64,000 nt of DNA from Hyphodiscus hymeniophilus (taxonomy: Eukaryota > Ascomycota > Leotiomycetes > Helotiales > Hyphodiscaceae), in the NCBI GenBank assembly GCA_016508695.1, contig VNKQ01000010.1, forward strand, positions 1,240,001-1,304,000, written 5' to 3'. The position numbers and the translations under genes were made by a program. Each line of letters opens with the position of its first letter. Within the stretch, counting starts at the first letter, position 1. The notes under the pieces are model-generated. The model did no database searches. It was not told the DNA's origin and was given only the letters and a program-made list of their open reading frames with translations. Below, one piece after another: positions 1 to 11,746 of the stretch.

Positions 1-929
1 AAGGGCGATAAGGGGAAATACCATCTTATCGCCAAAGTCTTTGCTGAAGAAGAACATGCGTAGCATTATGCGGATGGGGATTATGCCGAGGATGGGCATG
101 GTCCATTTTATCAGCTTGAGAACGCGTCCGAATTTCTTGATGTCGGAGGAGTATTGTGAGACCAGGTGGCTGGGGAAGCAGTTCGTCCAGAAACCGTCAG
201 GACCCTTTCCGAAAGAAACTTGGAGGGAGACTTCCTGGGGTGAATGGCCATATCTTTCAAAGAAGTTGAACGTGTGTTTGAATATCTATGATGACATCAA
301 CATTGCTATTATTGAACGAAAAAATATGAGAAGCGTGTTCCAGCCAGAAGCGGGATTTTCTCCTGCGACCCCATCTTATCCGATGAGATCGATAGAGTGG
401 AACAATTCGGACTGAAGCGTTCTGCAGACCTATCAAATGAACGACCACTTGGGCTTATCGATACTGGGTTTTAGAGGTTCTGAATAACAAAGACATGTTT
501 GGAACGTACTGGTGATCCTCCTTGAACGCCATCTATTTACAGATTGTTAGTTATGTAACTCCTTTCGTTGTACTTATAGAACAAGAGAGTCTTTGAATGA
601 TTGTGGATTGGAAAAAGATATTCATTGATCAACCGGCACCATTTGATGATTAGAAAAAACAATGTGGGCGTATTACCATTCATCCAGTCAGTGCCATACT
701 TGGATTTATTGAGGGAGATAGATGTTGCTTGACCTCCTGTTACGGGCGTACGCTCAATGATCGTAACCTTGAATTTCGCGGGGTGCTGAGCGAGGGTGGC
801 AGCACAAGACTAGATAAAGAAGTCGTCAGATGCTGAAATGATATATTGCTTTTTAAACATATCAATGCTTACCATTCCTGCTGCTCCACCCCCGATGATA
901 ACCACGTTTTTCGGCTTCTGCTCGGACAT
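1..929 (-). CDS. FAD/NAD(P)-binding Rossmann protein, partial (C-terminus outside window)
   Basis: The gene starts at the ATG at 929-927 and runs off the left edge. Exons read on the minus strand: 929-873, 809-677, 532-510 and 285-1. The joined protein begins MSEQKPKNVVIIGGGAAGM, a classical GxGxxG dinucleotide-binding motif at residues 9-18, followed by ATLAQHPAKFKVTIIERTP (the end of the beta-alpha-beta fold), a TGGQATS turn, and GVQGGSP in a 23-nt exon. This resembles the fungal FAD-dependent amine-oxidase/prenylcysteine-oxidase-like proteins of unknown substrate. All four exon junctions keep one frame, and each intron has GT-AG ends. About 166 residues are visible; the family is usually about 450-550 residues, so roughly a third is present. 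It diverges from TDP1. The family is fairly sure; the reaction is unknown. Confidence 0.8.
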
Positions 930-1971
930 CATGCAAAATCAGATCTGGGCACTTTGCAGTTTCGAAATTTTTGTTGAAAGTAACAAGTTTAAGACTTCAA
1001 AGATGAAGATGAAATACATGACAGCTTCTCTTGGAATATAAAGGGTGATGATGAGATCCCAGACGTCATGATTTGTGACTTATATAGCGGCCGCCGAGCA
1101 GGAGCATCCCCACACGCAGCCACAGCCACAACTTTAACTTAAATTTAAGCGAGTGTCTTTGACATCAACATCCTCTTTTGTTTATTTACATTCCGCGACA
1201 ATTCTCGTACAGTACCTCCAATTTAGCTTCGATCACTCTGGGTTTTTTGCTGCATGGACTCGGCATTGCGGCAACTAGGGCTCTTTGAGGGACTCCTCGC
1301 ATGCAGAGACACAAACCGCAATACTTGCCCAAATTGCTTTGCTTGTCCCAGCCATAGCGACAAGCCACCGTGACACTACGTGTGTGGTGGATACCAAACC
1401 CGTTTTCTCTTGGTTCACCTGTTCATCTACTTCTTCTGGGCTATCCATCAACCTGCGGTCTTATCGCCTTATGATGCATCCTTGAGCCTTCAGCGAAGAC
1501 CGCACTGTATTCCGTCGACACCGAGTGCCTTGATCTCGGCTGCACAGCAATTTACTTTTGTGTAAGTACTCGTCGTATCAAAATATAATTCGACGAGGAC
1601 CGCTCATTAGCTTTCACTCACGATTATCGTCAAACGAAGAGGAGTTTATCAACATAATGCTGCCGGGTCACACCCCATATTCTTCTTGTATGAAGCGTCT
1701 CAGGAGCCAACAATAAAGATTGAGCAGCCTTCAATCCATGCCCTTCTTGCATACAACATTCAGGGGTACTTCAATAGGAATAGTAACTTACTACCCACCA
1801 CCTAAGATCCTCGTCGCCCCCAGAAATTTCGACACAGATCGACGGAAGCCGCTAACCTTAACTTTCTCATCGTACCGCAAATTCATTGGTCTAACAACAA
1901 AGAAGCACAACCTGGGCATATTTTCATCTGTACTTTCCATTCATTCGGATCGCCGAGTACTAAAGTCAAGT
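930..1971. promoter_or_regulatory. divergent intergenic region between FAD protein and TDP1
   Basis: About 1 kb separates two divergently transcribed genes, so it should hold both promoters. I see a TATATAGCGGCCGCC stretch near 1081 and a TTTAAATTTAA stretch near 1138, but no motif I can assign. The last 234 nt (1738-1971) stay open in the TDP1 frame and could be translated as an N-terminal extension. Short ORFs elsewhere here look like chance. Confidence 0.5.
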
Positions 1972-4900
1972 ATGTCTGATTCAAACGATGACATCGACAT
2001 AGCGATCGCATCATCGCTCAAAGACAAAAACCCAGTTATTATTGATTTGACAAGTGACGATGAAGACGATGACTTAGATGCTTCTGTGTACACCACACAG
2101 GAGAAATCACCTTCGAAGAACATTGGCCGTCCCGCTCCCGTCAATAATGAAGATGGCTATCCATCGAGTCATATCGAGGGTGAAATGAATCAAGTTGACG
2201 GGCGCAAGTCTCAAAGCGACGGAAAACCAAATGAAGGTGCCGCTCGAAAGCGGTCCCATCCTCTTTTGAACAACGAGTCTCAGTCTGCACAAAATAACGC
2301 TTCCAAGACTGGATCTCCTTCAATCGCATCAGCTATGCTAGGGTTAGATAGAGTTGCAATGGAGGCTGAGCGCCTTGCAAGGCTGCAGCAGAGAAAGGTC
2401 CGCAACGAGGAGGCGCTGTCCAGATCGAACGATTTGAAGAGAAGAAAAACCTCAAGCTCGGAACCACTTCAAGGAAATGAGAATAGTGGCCAGCTGAAGG
2501 CAAAATACTCATCGCTTCACACCGAGGAAGACACTGAAAGGCTAAATCGTACGACATCATCAAGGCACACATTAGGAGAGCGATGTGTGGATATTAAGAG
2601 CATTCCACGATCTCCTATATATGGGGAAGAAGGTACCAGAGAAGCAGGCAAAAGAACAATTCACCAAGTTCACGCTCCAAAAGCTTCGTTTTCCGCTCCT
2701 CAAAAGCAATCTTTTCAAGCACCCGGAGTCAAGTATCCTGATGGAGTTGTTAAGAAAACTTGGGTTAAGGACTCCACTGAGGGAAATGACACCATCAGGA
2801 TCGAAGAGGTTCTCCAGAAGGAGGACCTCGATCTGGCAGTACTCAGCACTTTCCAGCTCGATGCGGACTGGATCACAACCAAGATACTTGAGACAACAAA
2901 AGTGGTTTGGGTTCTTCATGGTAGAGATGAAGATGAAGTAAGTATTCGCGTATTTTTTGTATCAGCCTCCATCGGTTGTGTAACAAACATCCCAACAGAT
3001 TTATACTGGTGCTAATTATTACTAGAAGCGAAATCTCGCATACGCGGCCCCCAAAAATTATCGATTCTGTTTTCCATACATTGGAGGAAACGTAAAGATG
3101 GCATGTTCAATCAAATCCAAATACTGCAAACTTGGGCGAGCCTTTAGCCTTGGGCAGGAATTAGGATTATCCCCTCCGAATGACGCTCATGTTCTGATTT
3201 CAGGATCTTATAGATGCACCTCAAATTACAGTTACTGGCGCATCCGACGCACTTACGAGTTGTTGTACCCAGTGCCAACCTTGTTCCTTATGATTGGGGT
3301 GAAAGCGGAGTCATGGAAAATGTATGCTCATTGACCATAGATAGGATTGAGTTTTTGCAACGAAGCACTGACATTGGGAATAGGTCTGCTTCTTGATTGA
3401 TCTTCCACGTCTCTCGAAGGGTCGGAAGGTGGATCCAAGTGAGACGAGCGATTTTGGCTCTCAGCTCATGTCCTTCGTACGAGCAATGGGTTTGGATCCG
3501 AAGATTGTTGAATCTATGAGTCATTTTGACTTTTCACGAACGTCTCATCTTGGATTCGTCCATTCCATGTCAGTGATAACCTCGAACTCCGTGGAGATGG
3601 AGGCACGCTCTAATTTCCAGGTAGTGGTGGCTCACACCTAGGAGAAAATGCCGTTCGGACGGGGTACCCGTCTCTCGCCGCCGCAGTACAGAATCTCGGT
3701 TTGAGGACTAGCAAAGCCATTAACGTTGACATCATGGCGAGTCACTCCATCTCCACATGATCCACCCTCTGCTGAATTCCTCACAGGCCTCATCTATTGG
3801 CGCCATCAATAAAAACTTCGTCAAAGCCATGTACCTCGCAGCACAGGGTAAGTCAGAACTGATTTCTCCAGCCCTGGCTCATTTTTCCTGCCTATCCTTG
3901 TCTCGCAATAGGTAGATTGGCGAATGAGCTTAGGGAAGACGGAATGAGTGTGAAGCTCAAAAGATGCCAAGTCTGAATCGTGAAACTGGGCGGCTACGCA
4001 TGAGTTAACGAGGATGCCACAATTGGTAGCTTCAGATTGACTAACCAGCTGTAATGTGCAGGAGATGATGGTTCGACAGAATACGCATGGAGGCAGACCA
4101 AACTTTCGAGTACTAAAGCGGGTACTGAGACGGATCAAGAACGCAAGGTTTCGGACAGCCTCAAAGATTGTTTTCGAATTCACTTTCCCAGCAAGGAAAA
4201 CGTGGCCCAGAGCAAAGGGGGCGTTGAGGTAATTTACCAACAAGAGTCAAAAGATAGCCACTCGGAGACATATGTTGACTGCAATCCAATGGTAACTGAC
4301 TTACTTTACGGCAGGCTGCGGGTACGATATGCTTTCGGTCGGCATGGTACAATGCCAAAGATTTCCCTAGAGATCTGATGCGTGACGCAAAAAGCACGAG
4401 AGGTGTGCTCATGCATAATAAGATGATGTTCGTCCAAGGAAGAGACATTCACAAGCAGGATAGTAGGGCATGGGCATACATGGGCAGCCACAACCTCTCT
4501 GAAAGCGCATGGTGAGTTATTTCGAATTCTCCTTGGTCCTCCACGGTGTGTAGACATGATCCGAAGTACCACACCCCCATCTTTTGCCCACATTCTACAT
4601 CGAGTCGAGCTCTTGACGTAACGGAGGTTCGCTCCTCGCCAAATTGCTGCTGGCCGTCACCGTTCAATAGCCCAGGTGTAAGAGCGCAGGCTAGAACACG
4701 AGTGCTGTGAGTTTGCCCGTACCCCGGCAGAAGGCTTGCAAGACTCCTTCCCATTCGGCATGTAGCAAGTTCGTTGGGCAATGAAGGCGACAATGGACTC
4801 TGCTATCTTGATATCGGCGAGCGAACTACTCGTCTTACCCAAACCCCTGTGGCCTATCCCCTTATTTCTAGGCGTCCCTTTCGTCATCAACATCATCTTG

Positions 4901-5268
4901 ATTCATTTGATGATACGCTGAACCTTATCTGACATCAATAAATGAAAGGGGACGAATGGTCAAGGACAAGGCTACGAAACAGCCCAAGCTCAATTGCAGC
5001 AAGTAAGTCTATTGTTTGGGATCATCGTGCAAGAGCTTATTATCTAATGTCTGCTGACTGATCTGTCAGTTGGGAATGCGGAATAGTTTTCCCTGTTGCA
5101 GCTCATGCTGGACGGTCAGGAACTCGGAACGAGGTAAAAAGTGATGATAACACTGAGGGTGACCCTGACTTGGAGGTGTTCCGTGGTCATATCCCAGTCC
5201 CGATGGTAATTCCCAGTGAGAAATACGGAGCGAAGAGACCTTGGTTCTTCACGGAGTCGGAAGGATGA
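1972..5268 (+). CDS. TDP1: tyrosyl-DNA phosphodiesterase 1
   Basis: Phospholipase D-superfamily enzyme that hydrolyses the tyrosyl-3'-DNA bond left by stalled topoisomerase I. Ten exons: 1972-2937, 3026-3091, 3214-3321, 3384-3568, 3625-3736, 3787-3847, 4062-4228, 4315-4511, 4949-5002, 5070-5268, giving 704 aa. Both HxK catalytic motifs are intact: MHLKLQLLAHP (His346, Lys348) and LMHNKMMF (His589, Lys591). Other family signatures are VVVPSANLVPYDWGE, IGGSHLGENAVRTGYPSL, MGSHNLSESAW and NWECGIVFPV. The N-terminal third is disordered and has a ubiquitin-interacting-motif-like helix (residues 6-18) and an acidic SUMO-binding-like segment VIIDLTSDDED (22-32). Intron 5 (3737-3786) needs a GC donor; intron 8 is unusually long (437 nt). 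I chose the ATG at 1972 because MSDSNDD... leads into the UIM; an in-frame ATG at 1738 would add 78 residues. Confidence 0.95.
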
Positions 5269-8200
5269 GGACCGCAATGCTGGGCAAGACACCTCATATA
5301 ATCAGCTACTGCTTATTCGACAGCAATATCCCAGATATGAAAAGCGTGCTTGGTAGGACCCTCTAGATCTTGAGAACAGAAAACCGGGGAAGTCAGAAAC
5401 CCAAAAGGTGTCTCTCTTACAAGCAGAAACATCACCTTGGGCGCAGGACCCTCCTGAGAATCTTATTTATTAAACACGTAAATTTACTCACCCTATGGCT
5501 CGTACGCATAACATAAGGCTTGACGATGTTGAAAAATAAGGGGACGAGGTTATCAAGAACCAGATCATGATGTTCCCCCTGCCGCGCAAAGTCGGATTGT
5601 TTTTTGATTGACAATATGCCAAAGCCCCATGATGGTGAACATTTTTCATTCAATGGTCTCATAGCCTGACAGCTTCATCTTCCCAGCAATTACCGTACAG
5701 TAGACAGGTTATTGATTCGAGGATTGTGGCAAATGCAGCATTGCACACTGGGAACTACCCAAGTTTTAGCGAGTCAACACTGGGGTAGCGAGGGTGGTTA
5801 GTAGGACTGGTGAATACCGAAGACCGAATTCGACGCCATGCATGGCTCTTGAGTTCTGATGCCTCTAAAGAGGTTCAAGATCGAGACTCCAAATTGGGGC
5901 CGCTGCGATGTTGAAGTAACCGTCGGCTCGCCTACTCGAGTACGGGCACTCACATTCTCCCTTGAGACCCGACGATGAGAACGAAGCAATACTTGGGTAG
6001 CTTAGTAGATGCATTAGTGTCACTGCGCAACCGAGCCTTGAGCCACATTCGTCATAGGGGACTTCATCCATGTTCAAGCCCCTGTTCAAAGGTGTGAAAA
6101 AAGCAAAAAGGGCCATCCTGGTCCTTGGCTTGCTGATATCCGATATTCGTTTATTCTCACAACGCAAGGAAATATCAACACTTCGGAATTCAAGGAGTCC
6201 TGTCTTCAGAGTTGAATAAAAGCTACATCAGCCTTTCGAGGTATGTTTCCTGGATTCCTCAAGACCTTACCTAGTTAAATACCTAGTTACCTCAGGTACA
6301 TAGTTAGGTACACCGTACAGGGGCGTATCACGTGACTTTATAATAAGACTTCGTTCCAATTCTTCCACGCATTATTGAGAATTGGTTCTCCAGTTATGAC
6401 CATCTACCAGCAACATCCAGTCGCTGTGCTCTTATCGGCGTACTTTAGAGCCATGCTCGTTGGAACTTAGCTGCGCAGTTGCGGCCAATGCGTCTGCATC
6501 GACGATCCTATCCTGGTTTCTAGACTTCAGCCGTCTCCGCTGTCCTGAATCATGGATTCATGGTTCAGGAATGGTCACATCTATTTATCGCACTAGTGGG
6601 GAATGAACTCAACCCACTACTGTATGTAAATAACCTGATTAACAAGATTAGAGACCCGCATCACTTTGATCTAAAGGCTCTGCTTGCAGCCTTGCACCGG
6701 TGCAGCCAACATCGTGCAATTGAAAAATGTATGTAAATCGCTCGCCGGGGCACAGCTGCACACCTCCAGGAAATCTCGATCGTGGTCTTATTGAGATAGC
6801 TTTGATACCTCGGTATTCCGCAAGACCTGGACCAATCACTCAGACTTGCTGTGAAAACGCCTTTTTATCCCTGCATAATGGAGAAATCATAGAACAGATT
6901 TTTCGGCGGGTAACAACACACTGAAAACGCAGCTCTAGAGTCTGGAATACATACGAAGTACAGAACAGGGAACACAGATCGGATGATGATTCGGTACAGG
7001 AGGTCAAAGCACTCCTCGCTCTCGCTTCCTCTTCGCTCCAGAGTCCAGCCCCAGATACCAACCACGCGGTTTCACTGCCATGCTCAGACTATCCTAGCAT
7101 GATCCAAGATAGGTACAGGAGAGGTAGACAGGAAGGATTCAAGCTCTGCGTACGAGTAGTCGAGTACAGCATGTCAAGATCCTGCAACATGCAGGTTCAG
7201 CTAGCCACCAGATTCTAAGAGTATAGCTTGCAGGGAATACCCTGATTGATGGTGTGCATTGTGTACATTGTGTGATACTGTACTTTCCCGTCGTGAAATC
7301 CTAACTGCTAGCTAGCCACTGGCGATGATGCGACGACTGAAATCAGAATGCGTACAGTATCACACAATATCTCATGGCCAGCTGCGATCGTGCGATTCCT
7401 GCAGTTCTGTATGTACTACATACAGAAGTTTGACCTGACTGTGAGGGCGTGACTCGTGTGATTCTGAAGATGTGAGATGGAAGATCCGCGACTGGCTAGG
7501 TCCCTTCTGACCTGGCCGCTTAACTGGAAACGCCTATCTCAGCCCCCAACCGTCCACCATACGGAAATAAAACCGGCGTCGCTCACAGACCTGTTGCACC
7601 CCCGCAGTCGATGTCCGACGCACGGCGCAGTCAATCCAGCGTCCATGTCAGGAAACGGGTTGAGTACTCAAGTGGTGGTGATTTTTGACGAATAAACCAC
7701 AAAGTGGGGAATTGATGTGTCTTTTCACGAAAGACTGCCAGCTCTTGCGACCATGCGGCTCAAACGAGAGTTCACGTTAGCTTACCGAAAAAGCTTCTCC
7801 AATTCCCACTTGACATGGCCCGGCGCATCAACCGGCTCTACAATTAACACCGCTCGCCTTGAGAGGCACTACTCCTGATTGCTTCAAAACCTTCGCCTTC
7901 GGAATGTTCAAACTCTCCCGCGTCTCCAGCCAGAGGTGCGTTCCGAAGACTCATCCTTGGACTGACGACAGTCCTAGGAAGAGACTAGTATATCATATCT
8001 CAAATGGACAGCAACTTTGTCTATCATCGATTTTACTTCTTTATCCACTCATGGACTCTCCAGGGCTACTCTTGGGAATTATTATGGTGTTGTAAATAGG
8101 ACGCCACCAACCCAGGACAAGAGGTTGAGTAAGACGATACTGCCGGAGATAACACTTCCAACTCGATTGCTTTCGAGGCAAGAACAGCAACATAAGGATG

Positions 8201-10333
8201 GAGAGACGACTCAATACAGTTGCAAATTATTGGCGGTCTTGATCAATTTTCTATCAATGTGCTTAGGTTCAAAACTCTGTCTTCCTCGGGATGTTGTGAG
8301 CAGCTGATCATCCGGTGAAGTCCACGAGGAGACGTTATCAAGCCAATGCCGTACATTGACATCAGAGACATACACATGTGCGAACACATGGCATTACTTG
8401 CACCTCTCAGTCTTCCAGCTGTGGAGTTCGTCAATGTTGCAAGAGGATGTCACATTCCTAGATTGGCCCACACTTGCTGTGTTCAATGTTATCTCATTAC
8501 TTGGTGCATCAACAGCAGATCATCTTGGCAACAGATAGTGCAATACAGCGTCGACACCCTGCTTCCCGACCCTGTCTCTAAGAATCCGAGAATACACTCG
8601 TCGGGAGGGGTAAAGATTGGTTGCATTGCTTGACCGGGAAAATCCCCACTTCCCTGAATCCACTCGCTTCAGAACAATCGGAAACCCCTACAAGAACATT
8701 GTCTAATGTCTACAAGCTTCAATGCCTAAGCGTCAAGACACCCCGCACGCACAGCACTCGCCACCCGCAGGGTCCAAAGCTTTATTGATACTGTACTTCG
8801 GGCTAATCAACAATGCTGGATAATGTAAAAGGATGTGTTGAGTGTGTCTCATCACCTCGCAGTTCGTTCTTGCAAACCTGTCCTAGGTTAGCAACTCAGG
8901 TCAAGACAAGAAATCAACTAGAGAAGTCAATTTAAGAAGTCAACTTCACTCCACTCAACTCAACTCAACTCTACTGCTCCAAATCTCACTCTCACAAGTC
9001 ACTACTCGACCGAGCCGAGGCTGACCATCAAACTCCCCCCTCTCACCACCACCACTCTTGTTCCTGTGGTTGGACTGTAGACAATGCACGCTCGTCCTGC
9101 CAGGGTCAAATTCGCAGTCGCGAATTCGGTTCCTGGCCTTGCTTTAGGCTGTTTCCTGTCTCCTGGCTCTCCGCAATCCACATTCCTCGACCTGTTTCCT
9201 CTCCCTGTTTGGCCTAATAAGCCGCCCAAGAGGCCTGAACCATGGCTAGGCATCCTCCACGCATAGATTTCGAGGTCCTAATGTACCCTGAAGCTCCCGC
9301 CACGCTCCCTGCATCACTAGTACTAGTAGCATGCTTCCCGAATCCCGATGGCCATCTCTGCAGGACTCCCAGTCTTGGATCCTGGCAACCAAATCCCGTT
9401 GTCCGTCCCTCTCTTCGTCCTCTTTAAAACGGCGATCATGGCTCCTGGGTCTAGGTTGCGGCAGTCGCTGTACCTGTCCCCATTGAAATAGTCGCCCGCC
9501 CCCTCCTGCATCGCCGTGATATATCAAACCTCATGCTCCCCGCAAACAATCCCGCCGTCACGCACATACAGGACTGAAGCCACTGATCACCGAACATTGA
9601 GCGTTATTGTTGTGTTGTTGCTATTGGGAGTCCTGTATCAACTCGCACAAGTTCTCCCGTGTACCTTCAGCCTTCCGCACGGCTTTTCAAGGGAACAGGT
9701 ACGGCTGTGTCCTAGACTGCCCGCCCGCCAGCCTGTTCTCTGCGAGGGTCACAAACAACAGACATAACCCCACGGGCTAGAATTGCCGGCCAGCTGTGCT
9801 AAATCATCGCTTTCTTGAGACCGTATTGAACCTTTCCCCCTTTCGACGCTTTCATCGGGTGGAATAGACTTGGCGCACCCCGCTGGTCTGTATTGAACGC
9901 TTGCTTTGATTAGGCGGAAGGAGCCACCATTGCCTTCCTTCCACGTCGCAATCCAAATCCTCTCTTCACGCCTTCTTATATTCTACCTACTGATCTACAT
10001 ATGCTCCTCCCTTCTGCTCGGTCGAAACAACTCTCGGCCCATCGCTTCCTCGAACAGCAATTTGCCTTTTAAGCAACATCTCAGTCGTATAAGGCAAAAG
10101 CTCCTCCACGTCTCGTAGCGTCACTTCTCTCAAGGGACCGAACTATACTCCTCATCGCTGAAGTCCTCGCTCTATCTCCAATTTTGCCTACCGGAAGTTT
10201 GATGAATTCATGTTCCCGGCGTCCGTCGAAGCAGCTCGAGTATCGCGCTTCCACATCAGGAACCTTATTCGACTTCGTCTGATGCGGCCCTGAGAACCCC
10301 AACAAAACCCAGAAATCTACTATTGACTTCAAT
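5269..10333. other. 5-kb region without a recognisable gene, upstream of the WOPR regulator
   Basis: Only short ORFs with no family signature are present on either strand. Visible structure: an 11-bp tandem TACCTAGTTA repeat (6269-6289), a perfect 17-bp inverted repeat (7267-7283 and 7352-7368), a short (ACTCA)n stretch near 8946-8975, and from about 8900 a pyrimidine-rich strand that looks like a long 5' leader. WOPR regulator genes in other fungi are known for very large upstream regions and long leaders, so I infer promoter plus 5' UTR of the 10334 gene. Part of the left end must be the TDP1 3' UTR. Confidence 0.5.
7267..7368. repeat. perfect 17-bp inverted repeat, 68-bp spacer
   Basis: ATTGTGTGATACTGTAC at 7267-7283 is repeated as its exact reverse complement at 7352-7368. 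It could be a hairpin in the leader/promoter of the WOPR gene, a double protein-binding site, or the tips of a tiny decayed MITE. Nothing between the arms is recognisable. Confidence 0.75.
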
Positions 10334-11746
10334 ATGGTCTCTTCATCCCCTCTGTCGCCTACTTTCTATGGCCATATTGCATCCACGCAGGATGCTCTTC
10401 TCCTCTTCGAGGCCTGCCTCAGTGGGAATCACAACCACGTTGCACGCCGGCCCCACGATCGGGAACGAGCTACCATGATCAAAAGCGGAAACGTTTTTAT
10501 CTATGAAGAGCATTCTTCTGGAATCAAAAGATGGACAGACGGGGTTCCCTGGAGTCCAAGCCGATTACTAGGCAATTTCCTCGTGTACCGTGAATTGGAG
10601 CGCCCTTTTCCGCCGGGAGAGAAGAAGAGAGCCGTGAAACGCAGCAAGCGATTACCAGGAATCAGTAAGGCACTAGAGACATCTGAAGTTTTGGGTCTCG
10701 GGTTGGGCAATGGATACCACGGTGCTTCTGCACCTGCTTCAACCTTTGATTCTTCGAGCTCCAGTGCCCTCAGCAAGGAGACCGAAAGATCTCTAATTGG
10801 ATCTCTTGTCGACTCCTACGGGTTTAAGGAAGGAGGATTGGTCAAGAAGACTATTAGTGTCACAGTGGGACGAGTTTCACACCACCTGGTTTCTTACTAC
10901 ACGGTCGCTGATGTCATGAATAACACACTCAGCACACCGACCAAAGACCCCAGGTTCCAACACATAACTCCTCGACCGGACCTCATCACTAGGCAAAACT
11001 TCCGAAGTCCAATCGACGAGATTGACAACCTGGACCGAATTGATGAAAGATCGTTCTACAACGCTTTTGCAAATGCCCGTAATGGACACGAAATGAGTGC
11101 AAATGAGAATACATCTCAACATCCAGTGCCAATTCCAGAACCACTAATCACCTATCCGCAATCCTCTAGCCTTTTCAACAGTTCCATAATGCCACCAAAT
11201 TCGGCCTACTGTGACGAAACGACGAGTTATGGAGGTCGATTTGCCCAAAGTTCTGGGCTTTACCCGACTCCGAAGACTGAGAACTACGAAATGGGTAGTG
11301 ACAGACAGCACCGTTACGGTTCTGTAATTGGTATAAATCCCGACAACACTGGCTCCCAGATTCCCTCGGTGAACACCAACTTTCCTCAACGAGTTTCGAA
11401 TTACGATCAATTAGGAAGATCTGTCGATTCTGGCATCTCTGGCATCTCCACAGGATCCGATGAATCCAGATTTACCAATGATTCTGGTTATTCCTCGGCG
11501 GCGCTGTATGGTGTCCTCAGAGAGAGCCAAAACGGCCAGCATAACTACAGTGCTCAAAGATCGCTACCAACACCAACCATGCAGACGCCATATAATAGGC
11601 AAACAACGAACTTATATGGTCGCATGGAAAATCCGGTGAAACCAGGGAGCATGTGGTCAATCGGTAATGCGAGCGCAGGTCATGCTCATTACATGATTCC
11701 CCATCCTGTTCAGCATCAACAATGGGCCAACACCGGGATGCCTTGA
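10334..11746 (+). CDS. WOPR-domain (Gti1/Pac2) transcription regulator, Sge1/Ryp1/Reg1 type
   Basis: Single-exon gene of 470 aa. The DNA-binding WOPR domain occupies the N-terminal half in two conserved blocks. The first runs from about residue 11 (YGHIASTQDALLLFEACLSG) through RPHDRER, SGNVFIYEEHSSGIKRWTDG, WSPSRLLGNFLVYRELE and PFPPGEKKR. The second is GGLVKKTISVTV...SHHLVSYYTVADV, at about residues 165-195. It is followed by STPTKDPRFQHI. The rest is low-complexity, rich in S, N, Q, G and Y, as usual for the activation half. Members (Wor1, Ryp1, Sge1, Reg1) are master switches for morphology, conidiation, toxin or effector expression. The ISVTVGRVSHHLVSYYT block and PGEKKR followed by a basic stretch place it with Sge1/Reg1 rather than Pac2. 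The 5-kb empty upstream region fits heavily regulated expression. Confidence 0.93.
   Translation: MVSSSPLSPTFYGHIASTQDALLLFEACLSGNHNHVARRPHDRERATMIKSGNVFIYEEHSSGIKRWTDGVPWSPSRLLGNFLVYRELERPFPPGEKKRAVKRSKRLPGISKALETSEVLGLGLGNGYHGASAPASTFDSSSSSALSKETERSLIGSLVDSYGFKEGGLVKKTISVTVGRVSHHLVSYYTVADVMNNTLSTPTKDPRFQHITPRPDLITRQNFRSPIDEIDNLDRIDERSFYNAFANARNGHEMSANENTSQHPVPIPEPLITYPQSSSLFNSSIMPPNSAYCDETTSYGGRFAQSSGLYPTPKTENYEMGSDRQHRYGSVIGINPDNTGSQIPSVNTNFPQRVSNYDQLGRSVDSGISGISTGSDESRFTNDSGYSSAALYGVLRESQNGQHNYSAQRSLPTPTMQTPYNRQTTNLYGRMENPVKPGSMWSIGNASAGHAHYMIPHPVQHQQWANTGMP

Noticed and set aside
4449..4896. minus-strand ORFs inside the long TDP1 intron as a nested gene
   Set aside because: No family signature and partly antisense to exon 8 (4315-4511).
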